Origin: Rhizobium sp. J15
Lineage (GTDB): Bacteria > Pseudomonadota > Alphaproteobacteria > Rhizobiales > Rhizobiaceae
Direction: 5' to 3'
Assembly: GCF_002531825.1 (NCBI RefSeq)
Contig: NZ_NWSX01000001.1
Span: 310,001 to 374,000 of the forward strand
DNA: 64,000 nt
The position numbers were made by a program, and so were the translations under genes. This document shows, piece by piece, positions 55,757 through 64,000 of this stretch (position 1 is its first letter; the number at the start of each line of letters is the position of its first letter). The notes beneath the pieces were generated by a model. That model saw only the letters and a list, made by a program, of their open reading frames with translations. It did not search any database and had not been told where the DNA came from.

Positions 55757-55840
55757 GTGCTGTTCCTTCTACTTATGGCACGAATTAAAATAACCTAGCC
55801 GCGCTGGGTTTGCGCTTCACGCATGAGATCCAGGAGCCAG

Positions 55841-56014
55841 TCAGCCTCGTAACCGTGTCACGTTTACCGAAGCTGCAAACCCCCTAAGGCCTCTTCGCAT
55901 GGAAGCTGCGATGAGGGCATTATGCCTAAGGCTCATGATCGTCATTGGTCCTACGCCGCCGAGTAACGGCGCAATTACGCCAGTCCGGATCGCCGCTGAA
56001 GCAAAGAGCTTCAT
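55841..56014 (-). pseudogene. Remnant of folD (methylene-tetrahydrofolate dehydrogenase), C-terminal end
   Basis: A 57-codon leftward frame contains RTGVIAPLLGGVGPMTI followed by LRHNALIAASMRRGL, which matches the C-terminal end of FolD (pattern G-I-x-P-x-x-GGVGPMT-x-x-x-L-x-x-N-x-x-x-A). Nothing of the upstream catalytic and NADP regions is present, so this is a decayed fragment. folD is commonly found next to GcvT-type dehydrogenases, which fits its place 85 bases upstream of one. The frame begins two bases after the stop of the 79-residue gene. Confidence 0.65.
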
Positions 56015-56016
56015 CG

Positions 56017-56256
56017 TCACGGCGCAGAAATCGCCTTGAGCCGGTCGATATCCACCAGCACGATCTCTTCCGAAACCGGTTCGCGATTGTGTAGGCGGAA
56101 CCATTCCATCGCCTCCCGCACGCGCTCTCCATGCGGCGATGGATAGGCGCCCAGACCGAGAACCCATTCGCGCACGGTCTCGCGCTCCATCCGCCCGGCC
56201 CGGTATCGGTCGCAGACGGTTTTCGCCGAGGCGACGAGATCATTGATGCTTTTCAC
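56017..56256 (-). CDS. Small hypothetical protein (79 residues)
   Basis: A 79-residue soluble protein beginning with a GTG; GAGGG lies about eight bases upstream. It is charged and helical (MKSINDLVASAKTVCDRYR, then EREWV-like and WFRLHNREP segments). No domain is recognised. It is the third gene of a leftward cluster headed by an XRE regulator, ten bases after the 86-residue gene. Confidence 0.6.
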   Translation of the reverse strand: MKSINDLVASAKTVCDRYRAGRMERETVREWVLGLGAYPSPHGERVREAMEWFRLHNREPVSEEIVLVDIDRLKAISAP

Positions 56257-56266
56257 GGGGCTACCC

Positions 56267-56527
56267 TCAATGCACGGAAGGCTCTTCATCTTCGAGAAAG
56301 GACCGGATGCCGTCGCGCGCCACCACAGCCAGGAATTCGTCGAAGGCCTCCCGGTCCGTCGCAAACGGCTCGTCCCAGCGGATCAGGTCCTCCGCCTGGG
56401 TGACGACTTCCATCGTCCAGTCCTCGTTGCTGCCGGAGGTTCGAAAGATATCGACGAGCACCGTAACCCCGTCCTCTGTGAATTCCCCCGCCAGTTCGGA
56501 GTGCTCAAATTTCTGCTTCTTTGCCAT
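56267..56527 (-). CDS. Small hypothetical protein (86 residues)
   Basis: An acidic 86-residue protein with alternating beta-like segments (VTVLVDIFRTSG, DWTMEVVTQ) and an acidic C-terminus. Similar small proteins accompany XRE genes in rhizobia, but the function is unknown. Its ATG directly follows the stop of the XRE gene with no gap, which supports co-expression. Confidence 0.7.
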   Translation of the reverse strand: MAKKQKFEHSELAGEFTEDGVTVLVDIFRTSGSNEDWTMEVVTQAEDLIRWDEPFATDREAFDEFLAVVARDGIRSFLEDEEPSVH

Positions 56528-56857
56528 TCATCCGCCAGCCCCGGGCGGGGCGTCGTTTTTGAGATGTTCTTCGTATTGAACCGTCTCGGTTTCGTTCGTG
56601 TCGATCGAGGCATTCGCGCGTTTCGCCAGGCGAACGCCGGCCCCGCCGCCATTCTCCGGTATGAAAAGCACGCCTGCCGTCTCCAAGCTACGCGTCATAT
56701 CCTGCAGGATTCGGTCGGGCGGGGAAAGTATCCCGGCCTCGAAATCGGCAATCGTCTCTGTAGCGATTTTCGAGGCGGAGGACAGCTCATCCCGAGACCA
56801 TCCGATGAGAGCACGCGCGGCGCGGCACTGAGCTGGAAGTAGAGACAAAATAACCAC
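56528..56857 (-). CDS. XRE-family transcriptional regulator
   Basis: A 109-residue regulator. The helix-turn-helix is at about residues 8-60 (QCRAARALIGWSRDELSSAS, ETIADFEAGILSPPDRIL), followed by the short signature LETAGVLFIPENGGGAGVRLAK, which is common in alphaproteobacterial XRE proteins of this size. It heads a three-gene leftward cluster and may regulate it. Confidence 0.82.
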   Translation of the reverse strand: MVILSLLPAQCRAARALIGWSRDELSSASKIATETIADFEAGILSPPDRILQDMTRSLETAGVLFIPENGGGAGVRLAKRANASIDTNETETVQYEEHLKNDAPPGAGG

Positions 56858-57115
56858 CTGGCATTGAAACTTCGATCCTTGCTGGGGTCAGCGCTATGAA
56901 GATGTGCCCCGAGGCGAAGAAGGCAAGCACATGTCCTGTGCGCTCCGGAATCGCGCTTGCTTACCCGTTCCTCACCCCGTCAGGCCGGGCGCTGAACAGG
57001 CACGAAATTCCTGCGGCCTTTATATCTACCCTCTTTGGGCGATGGGCAGGGTTGATTGACTGAATATCATGAAGGCCTAATTTAAGGTCTCTTTGTCACG
57101 CGAGGGGAGGCTACG

Positions 57116-58177
57116 ATGCGTGAGCCGGATATGCAGAAACTCGATGCGCTTGTCGGTCGTCTTGTCGGCGACGTCGGCGCCGCCATGTCGGGCGCCTTGG
57201 TCGTGCTCGGCGACAAGGTGGGACTCTACAAGGCGATGGCTGACGGAAAGCCGATGAGCGTTGAGCAGCTTGCCGCCAAAACCGGGGTGAAGGAACGTTA
57301 CCTCAGGGAATGGCTGAGCGCCCAGGCGGCGGCCGATTATGTCACTTACGATGCAAAGACCGATCGTTTCAGCCTGACGGCGGAGCAGGCGATGGTGTTC
57401 GCCGAAGAAAACAGCCCGGCCTTCTTCGTCGGCGCCTTCGAGGTGGTGCAATCCATGTGGATGGACGAGCCGAAAGTGGCCGAAGCCTTCCGCACCGGCC
57501 AGGGTCTTGGTTGGCATGAGCACAGCACCTGTCTCTTCCGCGGCACCGAGCGCTTCTTCCGCCCGGGCTACAACAGCCATCTCGTCAATGAATGGATCCC
57601 GGCGCTTGCCGGCATGGATGAAAAACTGAAAGCCGGCGCCAGCGTCGCCGATGTCGGCTGCGGTCACGGTGCATCGACCATCCTGATGGCGCAGGCCTAT
57701 CCCGCCTCCCGCTTTACCGGCTTCGATTATCACGGGCCATCGATCGAGAAAGCCAAGGCCGCCGCGCAAGAGGCGGGCGTTGCGGATCGTGTGACCTTCG
57801 AACAGGGCAAGGCCGCCGAATTTCCGGGGCGCGGCTATGACATGGTCGCCATGTTCGATTGCCTCCACGATATGGGCGACCCGGTCGGCGCCGGCCGGCA
57901 TGTCAGGGAAACGCTTGCGCCGGACGGCACGTGGCTGATCGTCGAGCCCTTTGCCCATGACCATCTCAAGGACAATCTCAACCCGGTGGGCCGCGTCTAT
58001 TACGGCGCGTCGACGATGATCTGCACGCCGGCATCGCTTTCCCAGGAGGTGGGGCTCGGGCTCGGCGCGCAGGCGGGGGAAATGAAGCTGCGCAAGGTGG
58101 CGCTCGACGCCGGCTTCAAGCATTTCCGCCGGGCGACGGAGACGCCGTTCAACATGGTGTTCGAGGTGCGGGCCTGA
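57116..58177 (+). CDS. Class I SAM methyltransferase with N-terminal winged-helix domain
   Basis: A 353-residue methyltransferase. The N-terminal about 100 residues form a winged-helix region (MSVEQLAAKTGVKERYLREWLSAQAAADYV), as in O-methyltransferase-like enzymes, and the SAM site is VADVGCGHGASTILMAQAYP at about residues 176-195, with FDYHGPSIEKAK and MFDCLHDMGDP after it. Substrate unknown. GAGGGGAGG lies before the ATG. It stands alone, convergent with the AraC-type gene. Confidence 0.87.
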   Translation: MREPDMQKLDALVGRLVGDVGAAMSGALVVLGDKVGLYKAMADGKPMSVEQLAAKTGVKERYLREWLSAQAAADYVTYDAKTDRFSLTAEQAMVFAEENSPAFFVGAFEVVQSMWMDEPKVAEAFRTGQGLGWHEHSTCLFRGTERFFRPGYNSHLVNEWIPALAGMDEKLKAGASVADVGCGHGASTILMAQAYPASRFTGFDYHGPSIEKAKAAAQEAGVADRVTFEQGKAAEFPGRGYDMVAMFDCLHDMGDPVGAGRHVRETLAPDGTWLIVEPFAHDHLKDNLNPVGRVYYGASTMICTPASLSQEVGLGLGAQAGEMKLRKVALDAGFKHFRRATETPFNMVFEVRA

Positions 58178-59053
58178 TTATTTCGGCTTGCCGATGCTGG
58201 CATACATGCCGGTCGTGCGGAATTCCGTCGGGTTGGTGCCGTAGACGCGGCGGAAGACTTTCGAGAAATAATTGGCGTCCTCGAAGCCGCACATGATGGC
58301 GACCTCCTTGACCGGCAGGAAGTCCGCCTTGGTCAGCAGCTTGACGGCGCGCTGCAGCCGCTGCTGCAGCACGAATTCGGCCGGCGGCACGCCCTCACTC
58401 TCGGCGAAGCTGCGGGAGAAATGCGCCCGGCTGAGGCCGACGATGGCGGCGAGTTCATTGACCGGCAGCGGCTTGTCGAGATTGGCGTTGATATGGTCGA
58501 TCACCGGCTGCATCGGACTGAGCTCGGCGGCAAAGGCCGGCGAGCCGAAGACGTCGTCATAGAGCGCCATCGCCGCTTCATAGGCGATCGCCGAGGCAGC
58601 CCCCGGCGAGGTTGCGCCCTTGACGAGACGCAGGCTGCAATCGGCCAGGTGATCGACGGTCGAAGGCTGCAGTTTCAAGACCGGGCCGGCTGTCGAAAGC
58701 ACCAGCTGATGGATGCGCAGGGTTTCCTCGCCGTTCATCGAGATCCAGAAATACTCCCAGCGTTCGCCCTTCTCCAGCCAGTAGCGATGATTGTGGGGCA
58801 CGAGCACCAGCAGCGTGTCGCCGCCCTGGAGGCGATAATTGCGGTTCTGGTAGCGCAGCCGGCCGGTGCCGCTGATCGTGTGCTGCAGCACGGTGAAGGG
58901 GGTTTGGCCGCGCTTTCGGCCGTCCCAGTCATAGGTTTCGTTTTCGCGCACCTCATAGCCGGCGCTGGTCGGCATGGCGTGCAATCGCTGGCGGCCGCGG
59001 GGCAGGGAAACCGTCCTCATCGACTGTCCGTTGGCGATCAAATCCTGCAGCAC
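58178..59053 (-). CDS. agpT: AraC-family regulator, probably of alpha-galactoside genes
   Basis: A 291-residue AraC regulator. The N-terminal cupin part (about residues 35-130) should bind the inducer; the C-terminal double HTH (about 185-285) has LAAIVGLSRAHFSRSFAESEGV and VKEVAIMCGFEDANYFSKVFRRVYGTNPTEFR. It is divergent from melA-agpA, the arrangement of the AgpT activator of alpha-galactoside genes in Sinorhizobium. The name rests on this context. Confidence 0.8.
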   Translation of the reverse strand: MLQDLIANGQSMRTVSLPRGRQRLHAMPTSAGYEVRENETYDWDGRKRGQTPFTVLQHTISGTGRLRYQNRNYRLQGGDTLLVLVPHNHRYWLEKGERWEYFWISMNGEETLRIHQLVLSTAGPVLKLQPSTVDHLADCSLRLVKGATSPGAASAIAYEAAMALYDDVFGSPAFAAELSPMQPVIDHINANLDKPLPVNELAAIVGLSRAHFSRSFAESEGVPPAEFVLQQRLQRAVKLLTKADFLPVKEVAIMCGFEDANYFSKVFRRVYGTNPTEFRTTGMYASIGKPK

Positions 59054-59265
59054 AAAATTACCCCTGAAAGCATAATCCTTCTCTGGTCGGCCTGCCGAAT
59101 TCGGGCATAATCCCGGTCGACAAGAAGAAGGGACGACGGCCGGAATTAGCGGCCGGGAGGAAAACAGGCAGGTTTTTCGGCTTTTTCAACCACATGCGCC
59201 GGCATGCGGCCTGATCCTCCATAGCCATATTTTCTCTAGCATTCGATTGGGTCGAGGTGAAGATC

Positions 59266-60732
59266 ATGAGTTTCAAAATCGCTATCATCGGTGCGGGCAG
59301 CGTCGGTTTCACCAAGAAGCTGTTCACCGACATATTGTGCGTTCCGGAGTTCCGCGACATTGAATTCGCGCTGACGGATCTCAGCGAACACAATCTCGAA
59401 ATGATCAAGGCGATCCTCGATCGCATCGTCGAGGCGAACGGGCTGCCGACCAAGGTGACGGCGACGACCGACCGGCGCCAGGCGCTGGCAGGCGCGCGCT
59501 ACATTATCAGCTGCGTGCGCGTCGGCGGGCTCGAGGCCTATGCCGACGATATCAGAATTCCGCTGAAATACGGCATCGACCAGTGCGTCGGTGATACGAT
59601 CTGCGCCGGCGGCATCCTCTACGGCCAGCGCAACATTCCCGTCATCCTCGATTTCTGCAAGGACATAAGGGAAGTCGCCGAGCCGGGCGCGAAATTCCTG
59701 AACTATGCCAACCCGATGGCGATGAACACCTGGGCGGCGATCGAATACGGCAAGGTCGATACGGTCGGCCTTTGCCACGGCGTCCAGCACGGTGCCGAAC
59801 AGATCGCCGAGGTGCTCGGCGCCAAGTCGGTGCGCGAGCTCGACTATGTCTGCTCCGGCATTAACCACCAGACCTGGTTCATCGACCTGCGCCTCAACGG
59901 CCGCAAGATCGGCAAGGACGAGCTGGTGGCCGCCTTCGAGGCGCATCCTGTTTATTCGCAGCAGGAGAAACTGCGCATCGACGTGCTGAAGCGTTTCGGC
60001 GTCTATTCCACCGAGAGCAACGGTCACCTCTCCGAATACCTGCCCTGGTACCGCAAGCGGCCGGAGGAAATCACCCGCTGGATCGACATGTCCGACTGGA
60101 TCCACGGCGAGACCGGCGGCTACCTCCGCTATTCCACCGAAACGCGCAACTGGTTCGAGACGGAATTTCCGCAATTCCTGGAATCCGCCGGCAAGCCGAT
60201 CGATCCCGCCAAGCGCTCGAACGAACATGCGAGCCATATTCTCGAGGCCTTGGAAACCAACCGGGTCTATCGCGGCCATTTCAACGTCAAGAACAACGGC
60301 GTCATCACCAACCTGCCGGCCGATGCGATCATCGAATCGCCCGGTTTCGTCGACCGCTTCGGCATCAATATGGTCTCCGGCGTCACCTTGCCGGAAGCCT
60401 GCGCGGCCACCTGCATTGCCTCGATCAACGTCCAGCGCATGTCGGTGCATGCCGCCATCTCGGGCGACATCGACCTGTTGAAGCTCGCCGTGCTGCACGA
60501 TCCGCTGGTCGGGGCCGTCTCGACGCCGGAGGAGGTCTGGCAGATGGTCGACGAGATGGTCGTTGCCCAGGCGCGCTGGCTGCCGCAATATGCCGATGCC
60601 GTGCCGGCCGCCAAGGAGCGGCTGTCGAAATCGAAGGTGCAGACCCGCGACTGGGCGGGGGCCGCACGCCGCAACGTCCGCTCGATCGAAGAGCTGCGCG
60701 CGGAAAAGGCGGCGCTGAAGCAGGCCGTCTGA
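59266..60732 (+). CDS. melA: Alpha-galactosidase, glycoside hydrolase family 4
   Basis: A 488-residue NAD- and metal-dependent GH4 enzyme that hydrolyses melibiose-type alpha-galactosides. The NAD motif is IAIIGAGSVGFTKKL (residues 5-19). Metal and active-site motifs are LCHGVQHG (about residues 172-179) and GINHQTWFIDL (about 201-211); NYANPMAMNTW is also typical. GAGG eight bases before the ATG at 59266 decides the start over a GTG nine bases earlier. It is followed, after a hairpin, by the Agp importer genes. Confidence 0.93.
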   Translation: MSFKIAIIGAGSVGFTKKLFTDILCVPEFRDIEFALTDLSEHNLEMIKAILDRIVEANGLPTKVTATTDRRQALAGARYIISCVRVGGLEAYADDIRIPLKYGIDQCVGDTICAGGILYGQRNIPVILDFCKDIREVAEPGAKFLNYANPMAMNTWAAIEYGKVDTVGLCHGVQHGAEQIAEVLGAKSVRELDYVCSGINHQTWFIDLRLNGRKIGKDELVAAFEAHPVYSQQEKLRIDVLKRFGVYSTESNGHLSEYLPWYRKRPEEITRWIDMSDWIHGETGGYLRYSTETRNWFETEFPQFLESAGKPIDPAKRSNEHASHILEALETNRVYRGHFNVKNNGVITNLPADAIIESPGFVDRFGINMVSGVTLPEACAATCIASINVQRMSVHAAISGDIDLLKLAVLHDPLVGAVSTPEEVWQMVDEMVVAQARWLPQYADAVPAAKERLSKSKVQTRDWAGAARRNVRSIEELRAEKAALKQAV

Positions 60733-60751
60733 TTTTCGTGGAGGATGGGCG

Positions 60752-60780
60752 TCATGGATTTCCGGGAGGGAAATCCATGA
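60752..60780 (+). promoter_or_regulatory. Intercistronic hairpin between melA and agpA
   Basis: Perfect 11-base arms TCATGGATTTC (60752-60762) and GAAATCCATGA (60770-60780) with a seven-base loop. No T-run follows, so it may stop decay of the melA message or act as a partial terminator between the enzyme and transporter parts of the operon. Confidence 0.6.
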
Positions 60781-60855
60781 CATCAGCCCGCCGTCACGCC
60801 GTTCGAGGAGAAAGGAGCCGGCTGCGCCCGCGCTCCGGAACAAGAGGGAGAAACG

Positions 60856-62943
60856 ATGATGAATTTCCGCAAAGCAGGCATTCTCGCCGGACTGGCGCTC
60901 GGCGTCTCGGTCTTGGCGCTGAACGCCTATGCCGCCGAGGCAACCGTTCCGCCGGTGCCGCCGGAATTCCCGGCCGAAGGCAAGATCAATTATGTCGCGC
61001 GCGACTCCATCCTGGAGTTCAAGGCGCTGCCCGAATATCACGAGCCCGACTGGGTCACGAAGAATTTCGTTGCCACCGGCAAGCTGCCGCCGGTGAAAGA
61101 TCGCCTGCCGAAGGAGCCGCTGGTCTTCAAGACGGGCAATATGCCTGACGGCATCGGGGTCTACGGCGATACGATGCGCCACGTCATCGGTGGCCGGCCG
61201 GAAGGCTGGAACTATGGCGCCGGCCAGACCCAGGGCTGGGGCGGCATCGATATCGGGCTTTCCGAATGCCTGACGCGCACCGCCCCGCTCTTCCAGGTGG
61301 AAGCCAAGGATACCGAGCCGCTGCCGAACCTTGCCAAGAGCTGGGATTGGTCCGAGGACGGCCACAAGCTGACCATGCATCTGATCGAAGGCGCCAAGTG
61401 GTCTGACGGCGCTCCGTTCAATGCCGACGACATCATGTTTTATTGGGACGACGAAGTCATCGATCCCAACGTCTCGCCGCTCGGCGGCGGCGCTTCGCCT
61501 GAGGCTTTCGGTGTCGGCACGACGCTGAAGAAGATCGACGACTACACCGTCGAATGGACCTTCAAGGAGGCCTTCCCGAAGCAATATCTCTATACGATGG
61601 CCTACCCGAACTTCTGCCCGGGTCCGTCGCATATCCTGAAACCCCAGCATCCGAAATATTCGAAGAACACCTACGACCAGTTCAAGAATGCCTTCCCGCC
61701 GGAATACATGAACATGCCGGTCATGGGCGCCTGGGTGCCGGTGGAATATCGCTCCGACGACATCATCGTGCTCCGCCGCAACCCCTATTACTGGAAGGTC
61801 GACGAGAAGGGCAATCAGCTGCCTTATCTCAACGAACTGCACTACAAGCTCTCGACCTGGGCCGACCGCGACGTGCAGGCGGTGGCGGGCTCCGCCGACT
61901 TCTCGAACCTCGAACAGCCGGAAAACTTCGTCGCCTCGCTGAAGCGCGCCGCTGAGAAGACCGCGCCCGCCCGCCTGGCTTTCGGCCCGCGCCTGATCGG
62001 CTATAACCTGCGCATGAACTTCTCCGCCAATGGCTGGGGCAACCCGGATGAGCGCGGCCAGGCGATCCGCGAGTTGAACCGCAACGAGGACTTCCGCAAG
62101 GCCGTCACCATGGCGCTCGACCGCAAGGCGATCGGCGACTCGCTGGTCAAGGGGCCGTTCACGGCGATCTATCCGGGCGGGCTCTCCTCCGGCACCAGCT
62201 TTTACGACCGCACATCCACCGTCTACTATCCCTTCGATCTCGAGGGCGCCAAGGCGGAGCTCGCCAAGGCTGGCCTCAAGGATACGGATGGCAACGGCAT
62301 CGTAAACTTCCCGGCCGGCACGGCGGGCGGCAAGGATGTCGAAATCGTCATGCTGATCAACAATCAGTACACGACCGACAAGAGCCTTGCCGAAGGTGTC
62401 GTGGCTCAGATGGAGAAGCTCGGGCTGAAGATCGTCATCAACGCGCTCGACGGCGCCAAGCGTGACGACGCCCATTATGCCGGCCGCTTCGACTGGCTGA
62501 TCCAGCGCAACACCACGGAACTGTCGTCGGTGGTGCAGAATACCGAGCAGCTTGCCCCGGTCGGCCCGCGTACCAGCTGGCAGCATCGCGCCGGCAAGGA
62601 TGATCAGCTCGATCTGATGCCCTTCGAAAATGAGCTTGTCGATGTCGTCAACAAGTTCAGGACGAGCCAGGACAATGACGAGCGCGTCAATCTGATGAAG
62701 CAGTATCAGAAGATCTCGACGGAACACGTCAATACCGTGGGCCTGACGGAATATCCGGGCGCGCTGATCATCAACAAGCGCTTCTCGAATGTGCCGCAGG
62801 GAACGCCGATCATGATGTTCAACTGGGCTGAAGACTCGGTCATCCGCGAACGCCTGTGGGTGGCTGCCGACAAGCAGGGCAAATACGAGCTGTTCCCCGA
62901 GCAGCTGCCCGGCAAACCCGGCGACAAAGGCCCGATAAACTGA
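60856..62943 (+). CDS. agpA: Alpha-galactoside ABC transporter binding protein
   Basis: A 695-residue family-5 binding protein with a Sec signal peptide (residues 1-27, ending AYA). Family motifs include MHLIEGAKWSDGAPFNADDIMFYWDDE (about residues 175-201) and DFRKAVTMALDRKAIGDSL (about 413-431). Size and partners match AgpA, the melibiose/raffinose binding protein of Sinorhizobium. It lies between melA and an AgpB-type permease; GGAG precedes the ATG. Confidence 0.88.
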   Translation: MMNFRKAGILAGLALGVSVLALNAYAAEATVPPVPPEFPAEGKINYVARDSILEFKALPEYHEPDWVTKNFVATGKLPPVKDRLPKEPLVFKTGNMPDGIGVYGDTMRHVIGGRPEGWNYGAGQTQGWGGIDIGLSECLTRTAPLFQVEAKDTEPLPNLAKSWDWSEDGHKLTMHLIEGAKWSDGAPFNADDIMFYWDDEVIDPNVSPLGGGASPEAFGVGTTLKKIDDYTVEWTFKEAFPKQYLYTMAYPNFCPGPSHILKPQHPKYSKNTYDQFKNAFPPEYMNMPVMGAWVPVEYRSDDIIVLRRNPYYWKVDEKGNQLPYLNELHYKLSTWADRDVQAVAGSADFSNLEQPENFVASLKRAAEKTAPARLAFGPRLIGYNLRMNFSANGWGNPDERGQAIRELNRNEDFRKAVTMALDRKAIGDSLVKGPFTAIYPGGLSSGTSFYDRTSTVYYPFDLEGAKAELAKAGLKDTDGNGIVNFPAGTAGGKDVEIVMLINNQYTTDKSLAEGVVAQMEKLGLKIVINALDGAKRDDAHYAGRFDWLIQRNTTELSSVVQNTEQLAPVGPRTSWQHRAGKDDQLDLMPFENELVDVVNKFRTSQDNDERVNLMKQYQKISTEHVNTVGLTEYPGALIINKRFSNVPQGTPIMMFNWAEDSVIRERLWVAADKQGKYELFPEQLPGKPGDKGPIN

Positions 62944-62971
62944 TGCATCGCATCAGGAAATAAAGAGCAAA

Positions 62972-63051
62972 AGCGTCGCATGTTGTGCGACGCTCTGGAG
63001 AGCTCCCTCCCAGCTGAAGTGAGCTTCCGGCCGCGCGTGGCGCGCGGCCGG
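62972..63051 (+). promoter_or_regulatory. Two hairpins between agpA and agpB
   Basis: First stem: AGCGTCGCA/TGCGACGCT (62972-62980, 62986-62994). Second, very GC-rich stem: CCGGCCGCGCG/CGCGCGGCCGG (63027-63037, 63041-63051, loop TGG). No T-runs follow. They lie in a 173-base gap after the binding-protein gene and could raise its mRNA level above that of the permeases. Confidence 0.65.
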
Positions 63052-63116
63052 ACAAGACCAACGAGCCGGCCGCGCTGACAAGGAGCGACTGGCGGCAAGG
63101 AGAAGCGAACCGTTCA

Positions 63117-64000
63117 ATGTTACGATTCCTGCTCGTGCGCATAGCCTCCGCGATCCCCGTTCTCTTCATCCTGAGCGTGGTGACCTTCGCGATCATCCAG
63201 GCCCCGCCCGGCGACTACGCCGATTATATTAGATCGCAGCTGATCAACCAGGGCGGCGCATCTTACGCCCAGGCCGAAGCCCAGGCGCAGGCCTACAGGA
63301 TCGAGCACGGGCTCGATAAGCCGCTGGTCGTCCAATACGTCAACTGGATCGGCGGGATCGTGACGCGCGGCGATTTCGGATACAGCATGTTCTACAACAA
63401 GCCGGTCGCCGACGTCGTCGCAGAGCGCCTGCCGCGGACCTTGCTTCTCGCGCTCGTCTGCCACATCTTCGCCTCGGTGCTCGGCATCGGCTTCGGCATC
63501 TGGGCGGCAACGCGCCAATACAGCTGGATCGACAGCGCGCTTTCAGCGGTTTCCTTTCTCGGCATGACGGTGCCGCGCTTCCTGATGGCGCTGATCATCG
63601 TCTATCTCCTGGTCTTCCAGTTCAATGTGACCGAGATCGGCAGCTTCTTCTCGCCGCAATATGGCGGGGCGCCCTGGTCCTGGGCGAAATTCGTCGATCT
63701 CGTCAGCCATGTCTGGCCTGTTGTGGCGATCGCCACCTTCGGCGGGCTCGCCTACAACATGCGCGTCATGCGCGGCAATCTGCTCGATACTTTGAATGCC
63801 CAATATGTCGAGACGGCCAAGGCCAAGGGGCTTTCCGGCGGCGCTGTCGTGATGCGCCATGCCGTGCCGAATGCGCTGCATCCGCTGGTCATGTATCAGG
63901 GCGTCGTGCTGCCTTACATGCTGACCGGCGAGATCGAAACCGCCATCATCTTCGCGCTGCCGACTGTCGGCCCGGCGATCGTCGGCTCGATGGCGATCGG
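63117..64000 (+). CDS. agpB: Alpha-galactoside ABC transporter permease (3' end beyond window)
   Basis: The first 294 residues of a DppB-type permease; the gene runs off the end of the window. It starts with RFLLVRIASAIPVLFILSVVTFAII and PPGDY, followed by GLDKPLVVQYV and GDFGYSMF, several spans, and the EAA loop ETAKAKGLSGGAVVMRHAVPNALHP (about residues 238-262). The ATG at 63117 lies after the hairpins. The identity follows from its place after agpA. Confidence 0.9.
   Translation, partial: MLRFLLVRIASAIPVLFILSVVTFAIIQAPPGDYADYIRSQLINQGGASYAQAEAQAQAYRIEHGLDKPLVVQYVNWIGGIVTRGDFGYSMFYNKPVADVVAERLPRTLLLALVCHIFASVLGIGFGIWAATRQYSWIDSALSAVSFLGMTVPRFLMALIIVYLLVFQFNVTEIGSFFSPQYGGAPWSWAKFVDLVSHVWPVVAIATFGGLAYNMRVMRGNLLDTLNAQYVETAKAKGLSGGAVVMRHAVPNALHPLVMYQGVVLPYMLTGEIETAIIFALPTVGPAIVGSMAI

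Noticed and set aside
53018..55798. A 926-codon plus-strand frame opposite the FAD/GcvT dehydrogenase
   Set aside because: Antisense shadow of a clear enzyme gene; no ribosome binding site or family motif.
59236..62727. A 1163-codon open frame on the minus strand opposite melA and agpA
   Set aside because: It is a product of high GC and codon bias opposite two well-recognised genes; its translation lacks any domain and is Arg/Asp/Ala-rich as expected for an antisense frame.

Overview
The window looks like chromosomal or large-replicon DNA of a Rhizobium species (R. leguminosarum/R. etli type). This is inferred from the high GC, the rhizobial gene orders (pcaQ divergent from pcaDCHGB; AraC-type regulator divergent from melA-agpA-agpB; hutIHGUD facing hutF), a CyaC-type cyclase like that of Sinorhizobium, and intergenic mosaic palindromes of the rhizobial kind. 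No rRNA, tRNA, CRISPR array, prophage or insertion sequence was seen. Both ends of the window cut through related ABC-permease genes.

Layout. 1-4118 (-): a peptide/opine-family ABC importer (fused double ATPase, Tat-exported binding protein, truncated permease). 4271-8547: two class III cyclase-like proteins around a nucleotide-sugar dehydrogenase. 8670-9149: small methyltransferase. 9390-16085 (+): a tightly overlapping seven-gene membrane operon, DUF805-DUF4129-DUF4350-MoxR-DUF58-SpoIIM-RDD. 16290-24503: a Cache/HAMP cyclase, a membrane protein, FkbM methyltransferase with CyaC (redox-sensing cyclase), and a divergent glycosyltransferase/polysaccharide deacetylase pair. 24507-28572: hydrolases, GFA protein, metallo-hydrolase, SDR and a RelE/HTH toxin-antitoxin pair. 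28569-33417: the protocatechuate branch of the beta-ketoadipate pathway (pcaDCHGB) with its activator pcaQ. 33539-36862: Xre/RES toxin-antitoxin pair, an alpha/beta hydrolase, a small protein, two copies of a ~110-bp repeat flanking a probable small RNA, and a DUF899 protein. 36875-37504: J-domain protein. 37680-51648: histidine utilisation: hutI-hutH-hutG-hutU-hutD (-), hutF and a GntR/UTRA regulator (+), hutC (-), then a polar amino acid ABC importer ending in a second HAL-like gene. 51657-58177: periplasmic protein, PAP2 phosphatase, a large FAD/GcvT dehydrogenase, a folD-like remnant, a three-gene XRE cluster and a methyltransferase. 58178-64000: alpha-galactoside locus (AraC regulator, melA, agpA, agpB).

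How the genes work together. HutH, HutU, HutI, HutF and HutG make the five-step route from histidine to glutamate through N-formylglutamate. The adjacent importer probably brings in histidine or urocanate, and palindromes in the two hut control regions are likely GntR/HutC operators. PcaHG, PcaB, PcaC and PcaD convert protocatechuate to beta-ketoadipate. MelA hydrolyses alpha-galactosides imported by the Agp transporter.

The most interesting observations are: (1) the second HAL-like protein (50158-51648) lacks exactly the Ala-Ser-Gly triad that forms the MIO cofactor, and also the catalytic tyrosine; (2) an apparently independent small RNA at about 35823-35920 with a good promoter and a very strong terminator between two repeats; (3) the uncharacterised MoxR membrane operon; (4) a folD-like remnant beside a folate-linked dehydrogenase; (5) four cyclase-like proteins within 18 kb, two of them with altered base-specificity residues; (6) hairpins placed between binding-protein and permease genes in two import operons.
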